64,000 nt of DNA from Collinsella aerofaciens (GTDB lineage: Bacteria > Actinomycetota > Coriobacteriia > Coriobacteriales > Coriobacteriaceae). Below are positions 1 to 8,469 of this stretch, one piece after another (positions within the stretch are counted from its first letter, which is position 1; each line of letters starts with the position of its first letter). The notes beneath the pieces were generated by a model. It worked only from the letters and a program-made list of their open reading frames with translations. It did no database searches and was not told the origin of the DNA. The DNA lies in the NCBI RefSeq assembly GCF_015546965.1, contig NZ_JADMUF010000002.1, forward strand, positions 1 through 64,000. The letters are read 5' to 3'. The position numbers and the translations under genes are program-made.

Positions 1-64
1 GCCTCAAGAAGGAGTAACATCGGGGCTTGCAGCGACGGACCTCAGGACACTCTTACACCACGTC

Positions 65-88
65 TGCGCGCGCGACCCGGAGCGCGCA
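65..88. other. Short GC hairpin at window edge
   Basis: Seven-base arms (TGCGCGC at 65-71 and GCGCGCA at 82-88) form a hairpin with a 10-base loop. No T-run follows, so it is not a clear terminator. The rest of 1-134 shows no coding signal I can support; it may be the 3' flank of a gene lying before the window. Confidence 0.3.
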
Positions 89-134
89 TCGAAATAGGCG
101 TTTTGGGCTGTTTGAGGGGTTAGCCATATACTAC

Positions 135-365
135 GTGGTCAAAAAGCGCCAAATATGAGTACTGTTGCCATGATAGTCACATATGTTTTACGTCTTTTGG
201 GTTTCCTAACGATATTCATTCTCGTTAGGAAACCCATATTATTGAACCTATGGGGAATAACGCTGTCTCGCTTTTGGACAAATAGGGATCTTCAGCACTC
301 ATATACAAGGAAATTTGCTGCTACTAAATTGGTGACAGTACTCATATTTGGCATTTTTTGACCAC
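135..365. repeat. AT-rich inverted-repeat element (MITE-like or RNA)
   Basis: The ends, 135-170 and 330-365, are inverted repeats of 36 bases with about 32 matches (outer sequence GTGGTCAAAAA, inner CAAATATGAGTACTGT). Inside lies a perfect 14-base hairpin, 199-212 against 222-235, with a 9-base loop. The block is much richer in A+T than the neighbouring genes. A 68-codon open frame spans nearly the whole element, but both of its ends lie inside the repeats and it has no ribosome site, so I do not call it a gene. It lies upstream of the C69 dipeptidase. It could be a non-autonomous transposon remnant or a folded RNA; no transposase is present. Confidence 0.7.
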
Positions 366-452
366 AGGGGCTGCCGGGGCGGCGGTTTCGCCCTTTTTGC
401 GCCGAAGCGATACACTGTTGCCGTTTGATTTCTTCGCTCAAGGAGGATGCGC

Positions 453-1976
453 ATGCCGTGCACAACGATTTTGGTTGGTAAGAACGCGAGCTACGACGGG
501 TCGACGCTGGTCGCCCGCAACGAGGACTCGTCCAACGGGGTGTTTGAGCCCAAGCGCATGCGCGTGGTGCATCCCGACGAGCAGCCGCGTGTCTACACGA
601 GCGTCCTGAGCCACCTGACCGTTGAGTTGCCCGACAATCCCATGCGCTACACGAGCGTCCCCGACGTCGTTCCCGGTCACGGTATTTGGGCCGAGGCCGG
701 ATTCAACGAGCTCAATGTTGGCATGTCCGCAACCGAGACGCTCACCACCAACGAGCGCGTCCGCGGTGCCGATCCGCTCGTGGACTATGTGCCCGCCAAG
801 GGCAACGAGGGCGAGGACGGATACGTTCCGGCACAGTCCGGTGGCTTGGGCGAGGAGGACATGGTGACCCTGGTCCTGCCATACGCCAAGTCCGCCCGCG
901 ACGGCGTACGCATTCTGGGTGACCTGCTCGAGCGCTACGGCACCTACGAGAACAACGGCATCGCCTTTAGCGACGTGGACGAGATCTGGTGGCTCGAGAC
1001 CATCGGCGGCCACCACTGGATTGCCAAGCGCGTGCCTGACGACGCCTATGTGACCATGCCCAACCAGCTGGGTATCGACAGCTTTGACCTGGATGACGCC
1101 GAGGGCGCCCAGGCCGACCACATGTGCTCCGCCGACTTGCGCGCCTGGATGGCCGAGTGGCATCTGGACCTGACGCTGGGCGTCGAGGGCGACGGCCCGG
1201 CTGCGGTCTTCAACCCGCGCGAGGCCTTTGGCTCGCACAGCGACAGCGACCACGTCTACAACACACCGCGCGCGTGGTACATGCAGCGCTGTCTCAACCC
1301 CAGCGACGTGTGGGATGGCCCCGACGCCGACTACACGCCCGAGAGCGACGATATCCCCTGGAGCCGCGTGCCCGAGCGCAAGGTGACCATCGAGGACATC
1401 AAGTACGTACTCTCGAGCCACTACCAGGGCACGGAGTACGATTGCTACGGTAGCAAGGGCACGCCCGCTACGCGTGGCGCATATCGCCCCATCGGCATCA
1501 ACCGCAACAGCCAGCTCGCCGTGCTGCAGCTGCGCCCCTATGCGCAGCCGGCCTATCGCGCCGTGCAGTGGATGGCCTTTGGCTCCAACTCGTTTAACGC
1601 GCTGGTTCCGCTGTACGCCAACGTCGAGACCATGCCCGAGTACTATGCCGACACGCAGGCTCGCGTGACGTCCGAAAACTTCTACTGGGCCAACCGCCTG
1701 ATCGGTGCCCTGGCCGACGTCCGTTTCCATGAGTGCGGCCGCGCCGTGGAGGATTACCAGGAGAAGGTCGGTGGCATGGGCCACAAGCAGATCCATGACG
1801 TCGACGCTGCCGTAGCCGCTCTGCCCGAGGCCGAGGTGCCTGCCGAGCTTGCACGCGCCAATGAGGCCTTTGCCGAGCGTGTTCGCGTAGAGACCGATGC
1901 TCTACTGGGCAAGGTGCTCTACACCACGAGCTGCGCCATGAAGAACTCTTTCGCGATGAACGATAACGTGAGGTAG
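453..1976 (+). CDS. C69-family dipeptidase (PepD type)
   Basis: Predicted dipeptidase of peptidase family C69, an N-terminal-nucleophile hydrolase that splits dipeptides in the cytoplasm. The protein begins MPCTTILVGKNASYDGS; in this family the Cys near the start becomes the catalytic N-terminus after processing, and the NEDSS stretch shortly after it is also typical. I chose the ATG at 453 because AAGGAGG at about 440-446 would directly abut the alternative ATG at 447. At 507 residues it is of normal family length. It stands alone between the inverted-repeat element and the phasin-like gene. Family assignment is firm; substrate preference cannot be read from the sequence. Confidence 0.9.
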   Translation: MPCTTILVGKNASYDGSTLVARNEDSSNGVFEPKRMRVVHPDEQPRVYTSVLSHLTVELPDNPMRYTSVPDVVPGHGIWAEAGFNELNVGMSATETLTTNERVRGADPLVDYVPAKGNEGEDGYVPAQSGGLGEEDMVTLVLPYAKSARDGVRILGDLLERYGTYENNGIAFSDVDEIWWLETIGGHHWIAKRVPDDAYVTMPNQLGIDSFDLDDAEGAQADHMCSADLRAWMAEWHLDLTLGVEGDGPAAVFNPREAFGSHSDSDHVYNTPRAWYMQRCLNPSDVWDGPDADYTPESDDIPWSRVPERKVTIEDIKYVLSSHYQGTEYDCYGSKGTPATRGAYRPIGINRNSQLAVLQLRPYAQPAYRAVQWMAFGSNSFNALVPLYANVETMPEYYADTQARVTSENFYWANRLIGALADVRFHECGRAVEDYQEKVGGMGHKQIHDVDAAVAALPEAEVPAELARANEAFAERVRVETDALLGKVLYTTSCAMKNSFAMNDNVR

Positions 1977-2075
1977 GGATTTCCCGTCGATCGAATAGCG
2001 CTAAAACGCTTTGTCGCTTTCGCTCAATCTTGGGTACAAGAACGCCAATGCAGTTGTTTGTGATTGGAGACAACC

Positions 2076-2492
2076 ATGGTTATGAAACTCGATCAGCTTG
2101 TTAACGGGGCCATCAACGTGGGCTTTGGCGCTGCCGCCGTTGCTGTCGAAGGCGGCAAGAAGGTCCTCGACGACCTTAACACCAAAGGCGAGCAGGTCCG
2201 CAAGGACACCGCCACCCCCGATATCGCCCGCAGCGTGTCCGACATGTTCGAGCAGGCCGGCGGTACCATCTCCGATCTGACCGAGCGCTTGGGCATGCAG
2301 GGCGAGACCGCGGCCCAGCGCGTGCTCGACGAGCTCATCCTTGCCCGCGTCCGCGTTATGACCGCCCCCGAGCGCACGGCCTTCCTGGCCCATGTGCGCG
2401 ACATCGTCGATTCGGTCGAGGACAACGTGACCTCGGTGCCCGTCGAGTCCGTTGAGCCCGACGATGCGAAGGATACCGAAGAGGCCGAGTAG
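2076..2492 (+). CDS. Small phasin-like protein
   Basis: A 138-residue soluble protein with no signal peptide or membrane segment. It starts MVMKLDQLVNGAINVGFGAA, has an amphipathic helical middle and ends in a strongly acidic tail. The composition resembles phasin-like or polyhydroxyalkanoate-associated helical proteins, but I recognise no diagnostic motif. The ATG at 2076 follows TTGGAG by six bases; a TTG at 2064 in the same frame overlaps that ribosome site and is unlikely. It ends 8 bases before the ABC1-family kinase, so the two are probably co-transcribed and may act together. Function is unknown. Confidence 0.7.
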   Translation: MVMKLDQLVNGAINVGFGAAAVAVEGGKKVLDDLNTKGEQVRKDTATPDIARSVSDMFEQAGGTISDLTERLGMQGETAAQRVLDELILARVRVMTAPERTAFLAHVRDIVDSVEDNVTSVPVESVEPDDAKDTEEAE

Positions 2493-2500
2493 CAGCGCAG

Positions 2501-4264
2501 ATGGCAGATTCCACCACCGATTACAACAATCTAGATCCCTTGGGTGACGAGGCGGCGGTTGTCGATGAGGTCGATGCCGTCGTCTCGGGCGCTCGCAAGA
2601 AGCCGCGCGCTGTCGATATGGTCCCCGAGGAGCCCGACGCGATGGCGCCGGACGAGGAATACCAGCTCACGCCGGCGGGTCGTCGCGAACGCATCGGGCA
2701 GATTGTTCGCCTGGTCAAAAAGTACCGCGTGTGGGATAACCTCACGCCGGTTCGTTTGCGCCGCCTGCTCGAGGAACTCGGCCCCATGTTCGTCAAGATG
2801 GGGCAGATTTTGGCCAACCGGTCCGAGATTCTGCCGCAGCGCTTTTGCGACGAGCTGCGTCGTCTGCGCTCCGACGTGGAGCCGGTGCCGTACGAGGTCG
2901 TACTCAGCTGTCTGGAAGAAGAATACGGCCTGCGCCTGGGGGGGATGTTCGATGCGATCGACCCCAATCCGCTTGGTAGCGCATCGCTCGCGCAGGTGCA
3001 CCGCGCTCGCCTGGTGACGGGCGAGGACGTGGCCGTCAAGGTGCAGCGCCCCGGTGCGCAGCAGGTTATGGCACAGGACATCGATATCATCCGCTCGGTG
3101 GTGCGTATCGTTTCCAAGTTCGTCAACACCGATCAATTCGTTGACCTGCACGGCGTAGTCGAGGAGTTGTGGACCTCGTTTCGCGAGGAGACCAACTTTT
3201 TGGCCGAGGCCAAAAACCTCAACGACTTCTACGAGTTCCATAAGAGCGTTCATGGCGTGACGTGCCCTAAATCCTATCTGGACCTGTGCACCGAGCACGT
3301 GGTGGTTATGGATTACGTCGACGGCATTTCGATCGCCGATCCTGAACGCTTGGTGGCCGAGGGCTATGACTTGGAAAAGATCGGTGCCGCGATTGTCGAG
3401 GACTACTCGACGCAGGTGCTCGATGACGGCTTTTTCCATGCCGACCCGCATGCGGGAAACATCATCCTCAAGGACGGCATCGTTTACTTTATCGACTTGG
3501 GCATGGTCGGACGCATGTCGAGTCACGATCGTGGCATCGTTAAGGACATGATTTTCGCCGTGGCCGAGGGTGACGTGCCCAAGCTCAAGGATTCGCTCAT
3601 GCGCTTCGCCGTGACGCGTGGCGACTCGGCTGAGCTCGATCATTCGGCCTTTTTGTCCGATTTGGACTTTATCGTGGCTGACTTTGCGGGCCTTGACCTG
3701 AAGGATCTGGATATCGGCGAGTTTTTGACCTCGCTGTTAAACCTCGCGCGCAAAAACGATGTTGAGCTGCCGAGCGTGGTGACGATGTTCGCGCGCGGCA
3801 TGGTGACGCTCGAGGGTTTGCTGACCGAGTACATGCCCAACGTCAACATGATCCAGATTATCCAGACGCACATTAAAAACGAGAAAAGCACCTATGCGCG
3901 CGTGCGCGACATGGGGCGCGATCTTGCCGCGAGCAGCTATCGCGCGGCGAAGGGTTCACTCGAGGCGGCTGAGTACCTGGGGCTGGCTTCGCGTATGCTC
4001 ACACGCGGCCAGCTTAAGGTGAACACGCAGATCATGAGCAGCGATAAGGCGCTGCGACAGCTGGGCGGAATTATCGACCGCATGTCGATGGCAATTGTGA
4101 TCGCCGGCCTGTTTATCGGTTCGTCGGTGGTGTACTACGCACGCATCGAGCCGGTTGTGTTTGGTATCCCGGTCATTGGCTTTATGGGCTACGTGAGCGC
4201 GCTGGTGCTGGCGCTTATGTTGGGCCGCAATATCTGGCTCAACAGCCACGGCGGGAAGCACTAG
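2501..4264 (+). CDS. ABC1/UbiB-family atypical kinase, membrane-anchored
   Basis: Member of the ABC1/ADCK/UbiB atypical kinase family (587 residues). Visible family features in order: the KxGQ-type motif FVKMGQILANRSEILP near residue 104, the Ala-rich nucleotide loop PLGSASLAQVH, VAVKVQRPG with the invariant Lys, the catalytic HADPHAGNII and the metal-binding FIDLGMVGR. The C-terminus carries two hydrophobic helices, so it is a membrane-anchored cytoplasmic protein. Homologues support quinone/isoprenoid lipid metabolism; the exact role in Coriobacteria is not established. It follows the small phasin-like gene closely and is followed by a terminator-like hairpin. Confidence 0.88.
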   Translation: MADSTTDYNNLDPLGDEAAVVDEVDAVVSGARKKPRAVDMVPEEPDAMAPDEEYQLTPAGRRERIGQIVRLVKKYRVWDNLTPVRLRRLLEELGPMFVKMGQILANRSEILPQRFCDELRRLRSDVEPVPYEVVLSCLEEEYGLRLGGMFDAIDPNPLGSASLAQVHRARLVTGEDVAVKVQRPGAQQVMAQDIDIIRSVVRIVSKFVNTDQFVDLHGVVEELWTSFREETNFLAEAKNLNDFYEFHKSVHGVTCPKSYLDLCTEHVVVMDYVDGISIADPERLVAEGYDLEKIGAAIVEDYSTQVLDDGFFHADPHAGNIILKDGIVYFIDLGMVGRMSSHDRGIVKDMIFAVAEGDVPKLKDSLMRFAVTRGDSAELDHSAFLSDLDFIVADFAGLDLKDLDIGEFLTSLLNLARKNDVELPSVVTMFARGMVTLEGLLTEYMPNVNMIQIIQTHIKNEKSTYARVRDMGRDLAASSYRAAKGSLEAAEYLGLASRMLTRGQLKVNTQIMSSDKALRQLGGIIDRMSMAIVIAGLFIGSSVVYYARIEPVVFGIPVIGFMGYVSALVLALMLGRNIWLNSHGGKH

Positions 4265-4315
4265 AGGCTGCGACCGTCACCGCATTTTCCTATCGCAAAC
4301 AATAGCTTTTACCTT

Positions 4316-4345
4316 GGGCTTCGCCTGTGTGCGGGGCCCTTTTTC
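4316..4345 (+). terminator. Terminator after the ABC1-family kinase
   Basis: GGGCTTCGC (4316-4324) pairs with GCGGGGCCC (4331-4339), using two G-T pairs, and is followed by a run of T at 4340-4344. It separates the kinase operon from the B12 riboswitch. Confidence 0.65.
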
Positions 4346-4384
4346 GTGATACCATTTTGACGGTAATAATCGATGGCCTAGATG

Positions 4385-4550
4385 GTGGTGCGGAGACGCA
4401 CGAACGCACGGTTTTCCTGCGCGTTTGGGAGAATCGGGGTGCAAGTCCCCGGCTGTACCAGTAACCGTAATTCCTCTTGGCTCGGGATGTTCGCGTCGCA
4501 GATCGGACGACGCGCCTGAGCCGTTAAGGTTAAGTCGGATCGCCTCCCAT
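4385..4550 (+). promoter_or_regulatory. Cobalamin (AdoCbl) riboswitch
   Basis: The core at about 4427-4470 matches the B12-box pattern: a GGGAGAATCGGGGTGCAAGT-like stretch, then CCCCGGCTGTACCAGTAACCG, the hallmark of cobalamin riboswitches. The closing part, TTAAGTCGGATCGCC at about 4529-4545, matches the conserved AGTC-GGAT region before the final stem. It is followed by a GC-rich hairpin (about 4554-4588) and a purine-rich GGAGGGAAGGGGGA tract, which may be the expression platform. It controls the DUF4430 surface-protein genes starting at 4696. Boundaries are approximate. Confidence 0.88.
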
Positions 4551-4695
4551 CTTGCATGCGGCTGCGGCGTATGCCGCCGGTGTGCATAGGGCTCTGGAGG
4601 GAAGGGGGACCCCGATGGGGGAACTCGGGCGTAACATGCGCGATGACGTGGGGCAGCCTCAAGGCAACGCTCCAAGTGCAGACAGTAGGAGACAA

Positions 4696-7600
4696 ATGGA
4701 TATGATTGAGGACGAGCGCCAGCGCGTCTCGCATCGCCGTGGCGCAATTGCACGCGGCGTAGCCAAGCGCGGCCTGGTGGCATTCCTGGCCTTCGCGATG
4801 GCCTTCAGCACCACGCCGGCTCAGCTGTGGGCCGAGGGCGCCGAGGGCATTGCCGGGGCCGTGGCTCAGGCTACGACGCCGGGCGAGGACGCAGCGCTTG
4901 CGGGCGGTGCCGCTGAGCAGAGCGGCGCCGAGGCTTCGGATTCCGGGAGCGCGCCTGCAGCTAGTGCCGCTACAACAGAGGCAGCAACTGGCGACGAAGG
5001 CTCGGCGACGGGGGAGAGCCCTGCCGCGAGCGAGCAGTCTTCAGCGGCATCCGCTGGCCAAGCAGGATCTGCCGCCGCGGCTGCCGTTCAGACAGAGAAC
5101 CCGACAGAAACCGGCGATGTCGCCAAGAAGCAAGTCGAGGTCTCGTTCTCGATTATCGGCACCGATGCCGACGGCAAGGCTCAGACCTGGGTGGCACCTA
5201 CGCAGCTCAAGCTCGACGAGGGCGCGACGGCTGCGGATGCCTTCGTTAAGCTGCAGCAGAAGACGGGCTTTAAAGCGGATTACGAACCGAACACGGCATA
5301 CGGCTTCTACCTCAAAAGCATCACGTCCCCGACAGATGGCCGCACGCTTGCCTACGATCCGACGACTAATGCCTTCTGGCAGCTGTTCGTCGACGGCGCG
5401 TCTTCCTCGGTTGGCGCGAGCAGCGTTAAGCTCGCCCCGGGGCAGAAGATTGAGTTTGCCTTTACGGGTGGTAGCGCATCCCCTGTCGTTAAGGACCAGC
5501 TTGCTGCGAATGTGACCGTCATTGGTCGCGATGCCCAGGGCAAGACTCAGACTTGGGTCGATAACGCGCAGTATGTGGTGACGTCCGGTTCGAGCGCACT
5601 TGACCTTACGAAGGTCGCGCTTGAGGCGAACGATATTGACGCCGTTGCTGCGGGCTCCTTCATTCTGAGCCTTAAGTACAACGGTGTTGAGCTGGGTACG
5701 CCGCTCGATTATTCGACCTATTGGCAGCTGTTCATCAACGGCAAGTCGAGTGACTATACGGCGGACAATGTCACCATCCATGCCGGCGATACCGTCACGT
5801 GGTTCTACGGTGGCTGGGGCGACCAGTTGCCGTCCGATTCTGTCCATGCTTCCGTTCAGGTGCTTGGCAAGGACAAGGACGGCAAGCAGCAGGTTTGGGC
5901 TTCGACGGGTCAGACGAGTCTCAAGGCGGGCTCTACTGCCAAGGATCTCCTTGAGCAGACCGGCCTTAAGCTCGATGCCGGCGAATCGTCTTGGGGCTGG
6001 TTCCTCAACGGCATTTATTCGCCGTTCGATGATGAGTCCTATTGTGGCTATGATGCTGCGACCAATAGCTATTGGCGCTTCTACGTAAATGGCAAGTTCG
6101 CCGACGTTGGCGCCGGTGCCTACGAGCTCCAAGAGGGTGACGTCGTCACCTTTATGTATGGTGCTGACGCCGATGCCCTTCCTGGCCAGGTTCTTGGCTC
6201 TGTCGATGTTATCGGTCCCGATGTCAACGGCAACAATACTCGCTGGGGCTCGGCAAGCAATGTTTCTTTGCTCGAAGGCTCTACTGCCCAGAACCTTATT
6301 GAGACGGTCCTGAAGGCCAAGGGCGTTACGTACAACGGCTCCCAGAGTGGTGAGTACTGGTTCCTCAATTCCATCAACTCGCCGTTCGATCACAAGCCGT
6401 ATGCCTGGGATGCTGCGACCAATAAATATTGGCACCTGTATATCAACGGAGAGCCCTCCTTACTCTGCGCCAATCAGATTACGCTCAAGAGCGGCGATAA
6501 GGTTACGCTTGCCTATACCACCGACGATTCGGCCATGCCCGATCCCGACAAGATTGTCGTGGACCCGAGTGCGACGACTCCTGATTGGGATGCCGAGTGG
6601 GCCGGCTACGGCAACAGTGGCAACGGTTCGACCGTAACGGATGCCAAGACGCCTGCGCAGGCCGCCGGTCTTAAGTGGGCCTTCGATTGGAAGGCCGAGT
6701 CTGGCCAGCAGTATGCCAACTGCAGCGAGCCTGTCATCGCTAACGGTTTTGTGTACATCGCGACCGAGAACGAGCTCATTAAGATCGATTCGTCCACGGG
6801 CAAAAAGGTTGCCTCTGCGCCGCTTGCCTCCAAGGTGAGCTATACCTCTCGTCCGATCTATACCAATGGCCTTATCATCGTTCCGCTCAACGGCGGTGCG
6901 GTCCAGGCGATTACTGCAGACAAGCTGATCTGCAAGTGGCTGACGCCTGGTTTGACGGACTTGACGCAGAGCTCCTGCACCGTCGTTTCGGACGGCGAGT
7001 ACGTCTATGTAGGCTCGGTCGATATTTCGTATGACGAGAATTACAACGCGACCTACGGCAACGGCTCCTTTGCGCGCATTAAGATTGCCACGGGCGAAGT
7101 TTCTTGGCAGAACATCGACCCTGCCGAGGGCTATTACTGGACTGGTGCGGCTTTGACGGATAAGTATGCCATCGTTCCTACGAGCGCGGGTACGCTTAAG
7201 TGCATTGATAAGACGACGGGCGATGTCGTTTCGACCATGAAGCTCGGTGCTCTCGCGAACGCCGACTGTGTCGCCGATCCGTCCAATGGTTCGGCCTTCT
7301 ATCAGATGACGCACGATGGAAAGCTCCATGTGATTTCGCTTTCGGCGAAGGGCGTACTGAGCGAGCAGAAGACGGTCGATCTGGGTCTTACTAATAACAT
7401 GAGCGCACCGGCGGTGGCTGGCGAAAACTTGATTGTCGGCGGCCAGACGGCTACTGGCTCTGCTCTGGCTCTCTATAATCTGAAGACCGGTAAGACCACG
7501 ATGGTCACCGCTGCTGACGATAAAGAACTTCCGGCCGGATTTAACGGTATTGCTGCTACTCCGCTGGTGAGTGTTCAGGGCGGCAAGACCTATGTGTACT

Positions 7601-8460
7601 TCACCGTTAACAGCGCGGATAGCAAGGATTACGTCAACTACTCTGCTGGTGGTGGCGTGTATCGCTATACGCTCGGCGATGCAGAGGCGACGCAGATTTA
7701 TGATGCGGCTGGCCATTACCAGCACTGCGACTCTCCGGTCATCGCCGATGCATCTGGCAACCTGTACTACATCAATGACTCGGGTACGCTGTTCAAGCTT
7801 GGGGCCGTTGAGTCTTGGACGGTTGTCTTTAATTCCAACGGCGGGTCTGCTTGCGACACGAAGTTTGTTGCTACGGCCGACGGCAAGCTGGTCAAGCCGG
7901 CCGATCCGACGCGCGATGGCTACGCTTTCGGCGGTTGGTTCACCGATGAGGCTTGCACGCAGGCGTATGACTTCAGTACGCCGGTGACGGCCGATCTGAC
8001 GCTGTATGCCAAGTGGACCAAGAATGCTGTTAACCCTGGCGGCAATGGCGGTTCTGGCACTAATGGTGGCAACGGTGGCGCTGGCAACGGTTCCGGTGCT
8101 GGCACTGACGCGGGTTCTGGCTCCGGTTCGAAGGGTGGCGCTATTGCCCCGGGCCAGAAGCCGGTGGCCAAGACGACGGTGTCGACCAAGACCGAGACCA
8201 AGGACAACAAGTCCAACAAGAAGGACTCCGATAAGTCCGATAAGAAGGACGAGAAGAAGTCTGACAAGAAGGACAGCAAGTCCGACAAGAAGTCCGATTC
8301 CAAGTCCGATACGGGTGCTGCTTCCACGACCACTGCTAAGAAGTCCTCTGGTGCTTCCGAGCAGGAGACTGGCACCAATCCGCTCGCCATCGTTGGTATC
8401 GCCGCCGGCGTCATCGGTCTCGCCATCGTCGGCGTGTTCGTGTTCACCAAACGTCGGTAG
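4696..8460 (+). CDS. Riboswitch-controlled surface protein, four DUF4430 domains + beta-propeller
   Basis: A 1254-residue exported protein. The ATG at 4696 follows AGGAG; the frame is open upstream to 4552 but that part is riboswitch leader. Order (approximate residues): signal peptide ending near AQLWAEGAEG; Ala/Ser/Glu-rich spacer to 145; four DUF4430 domains at 147-258, 270-375, 381-490 and 497-608, each ending in a FYVNG- or LYINGE-type strand and a GD-V-T-F-YG strand; PQQ-like beta-propeller 658-1040; one Listeria-Bacteroides (InlB B) repeat 1043-1108; Gly/Ser then Lys/Asp/Ser-rich stalk; one membrane helix and KRR. No LPxTG is present; the pre-helix sequence is EQETGTNP. DUF4430 is related to the C-terminal domain of transcobalamin. 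With the upstream cobalamin riboswitch, I infer extracellular corrinoid capture. Confidence 0.85.
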   Translation: MDMIEDERQRVSHRRGAIARGVAKRGLVAFLAFAMAFSTTPAQLWAEGAEGIAGAVAQATTPGEDAALAGGAAEQSGAEASDSGSAPAASAATTEAATGDEGSATGESPAASEQSSAASAGQAGSAAAAAVQTENPTETGDVAKKQVEVSFSIIGTDADGKAQTWVAPTQLKLDEGATAADAFVKLQQKTGFKADYEPNTAYGFYLKSITSPTDGRTLAYDPTTNAFWQLFVDGASSSVGASSVKLAPGQKIEFAFTGGSASPVVKDQLAANVTVIGRDAQGKTQTWVDNAQYVVTSGSSALDLTKVALEANDIDAVAAGSFILSLKYNGVELGTPLDYSTYWQLFINGKSSDYTADNVTIHAGDTVTWFYGGWGDQLPSDSVHASVQVLGKDKDGKQQVWASTGQTSLKAGSTAKDLLEQTGLKLDAGESSWGWFLNGIYSPFDDESYCGYDAATNSYWRFYVNGKFADVGAGAYELQEGDVVTFMYGADADALPGQVLGSVDVIGPDVNGNNTRWGSASNVSLLEGSTAQNLIETVLKAKGVTYNGSQSGEYWFLNSINSPFDHKPYAWDAATNKYWHLYINGEPSLLCANQITLKSGDKVTLAYTTDDSAMPDPDKIVVDPSATTPDWDAEWAGYGNSGNGSTVTDAKTPAQAAGLKWAFDWKAESGQQYANCSEPVIANGFVYIATENELIKIDSSTGKKVASAPLASKVSYTSRPIYTNGLIIVPLNGGAVQAITADKLICKWLTPGLTDLTQSSCTVVSDGEYVYVGSVDISYDENYNATYGNGSFARIKIATGEVSWQNIDPAEGYYWTGAALTDKYAIVPTSAGTLKCIDKTTGDVVSTMKLGALANADCVADPSNGSAFYQMTHDGKLHVISLSAKGVLSEQKTVDLGLTNNMSAPAVAGENLIVGGQTATGSALALYNLKTGKTTMVTAADDKELPAGFNGIAATPLVSVQGGKTYVYFTVNSADSKDYVNYSAGGGVYRYTLGDAEATQIYDAAGHYQHCDSPVIADASGNLYYINDSGTLFKLGAVESWTVVFNSNGGSACDTKFVATADGKLVKPADPTRDGYAFGGWFTDEACTQAYDFSTPVTADLTLYAKWTKNAVNPGGNGGSGTNGGNGGAGNGSGAGTDAGSGSGSKGGAIAPGQKPVAKTTVSTKTETKDNKSNKKDSDKSDKKDEKKSDKKDSKSDKKSDSKSDTGAASTTTAKKSSGASEQETGTNPLAIVGIAAGVIGLAIVGVFVFTKRR

Positions 8461-8469
8461 GTGAGGGCT

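Noticed and set aside
155-361. 68-codon open frame inside the inverted-repeat element
   Set aside because: Start and stop fall in the repeat arms, no ribosome site, and the composition follows the element, not coding DNA.
8340-8460. LPxTG cell-wall sorting signal at the end of the large DUF4430 protein
   Set aside because: The sequence before the helix is EQETGTNP, without LPxTG; it is described as a plain membrane anchor.
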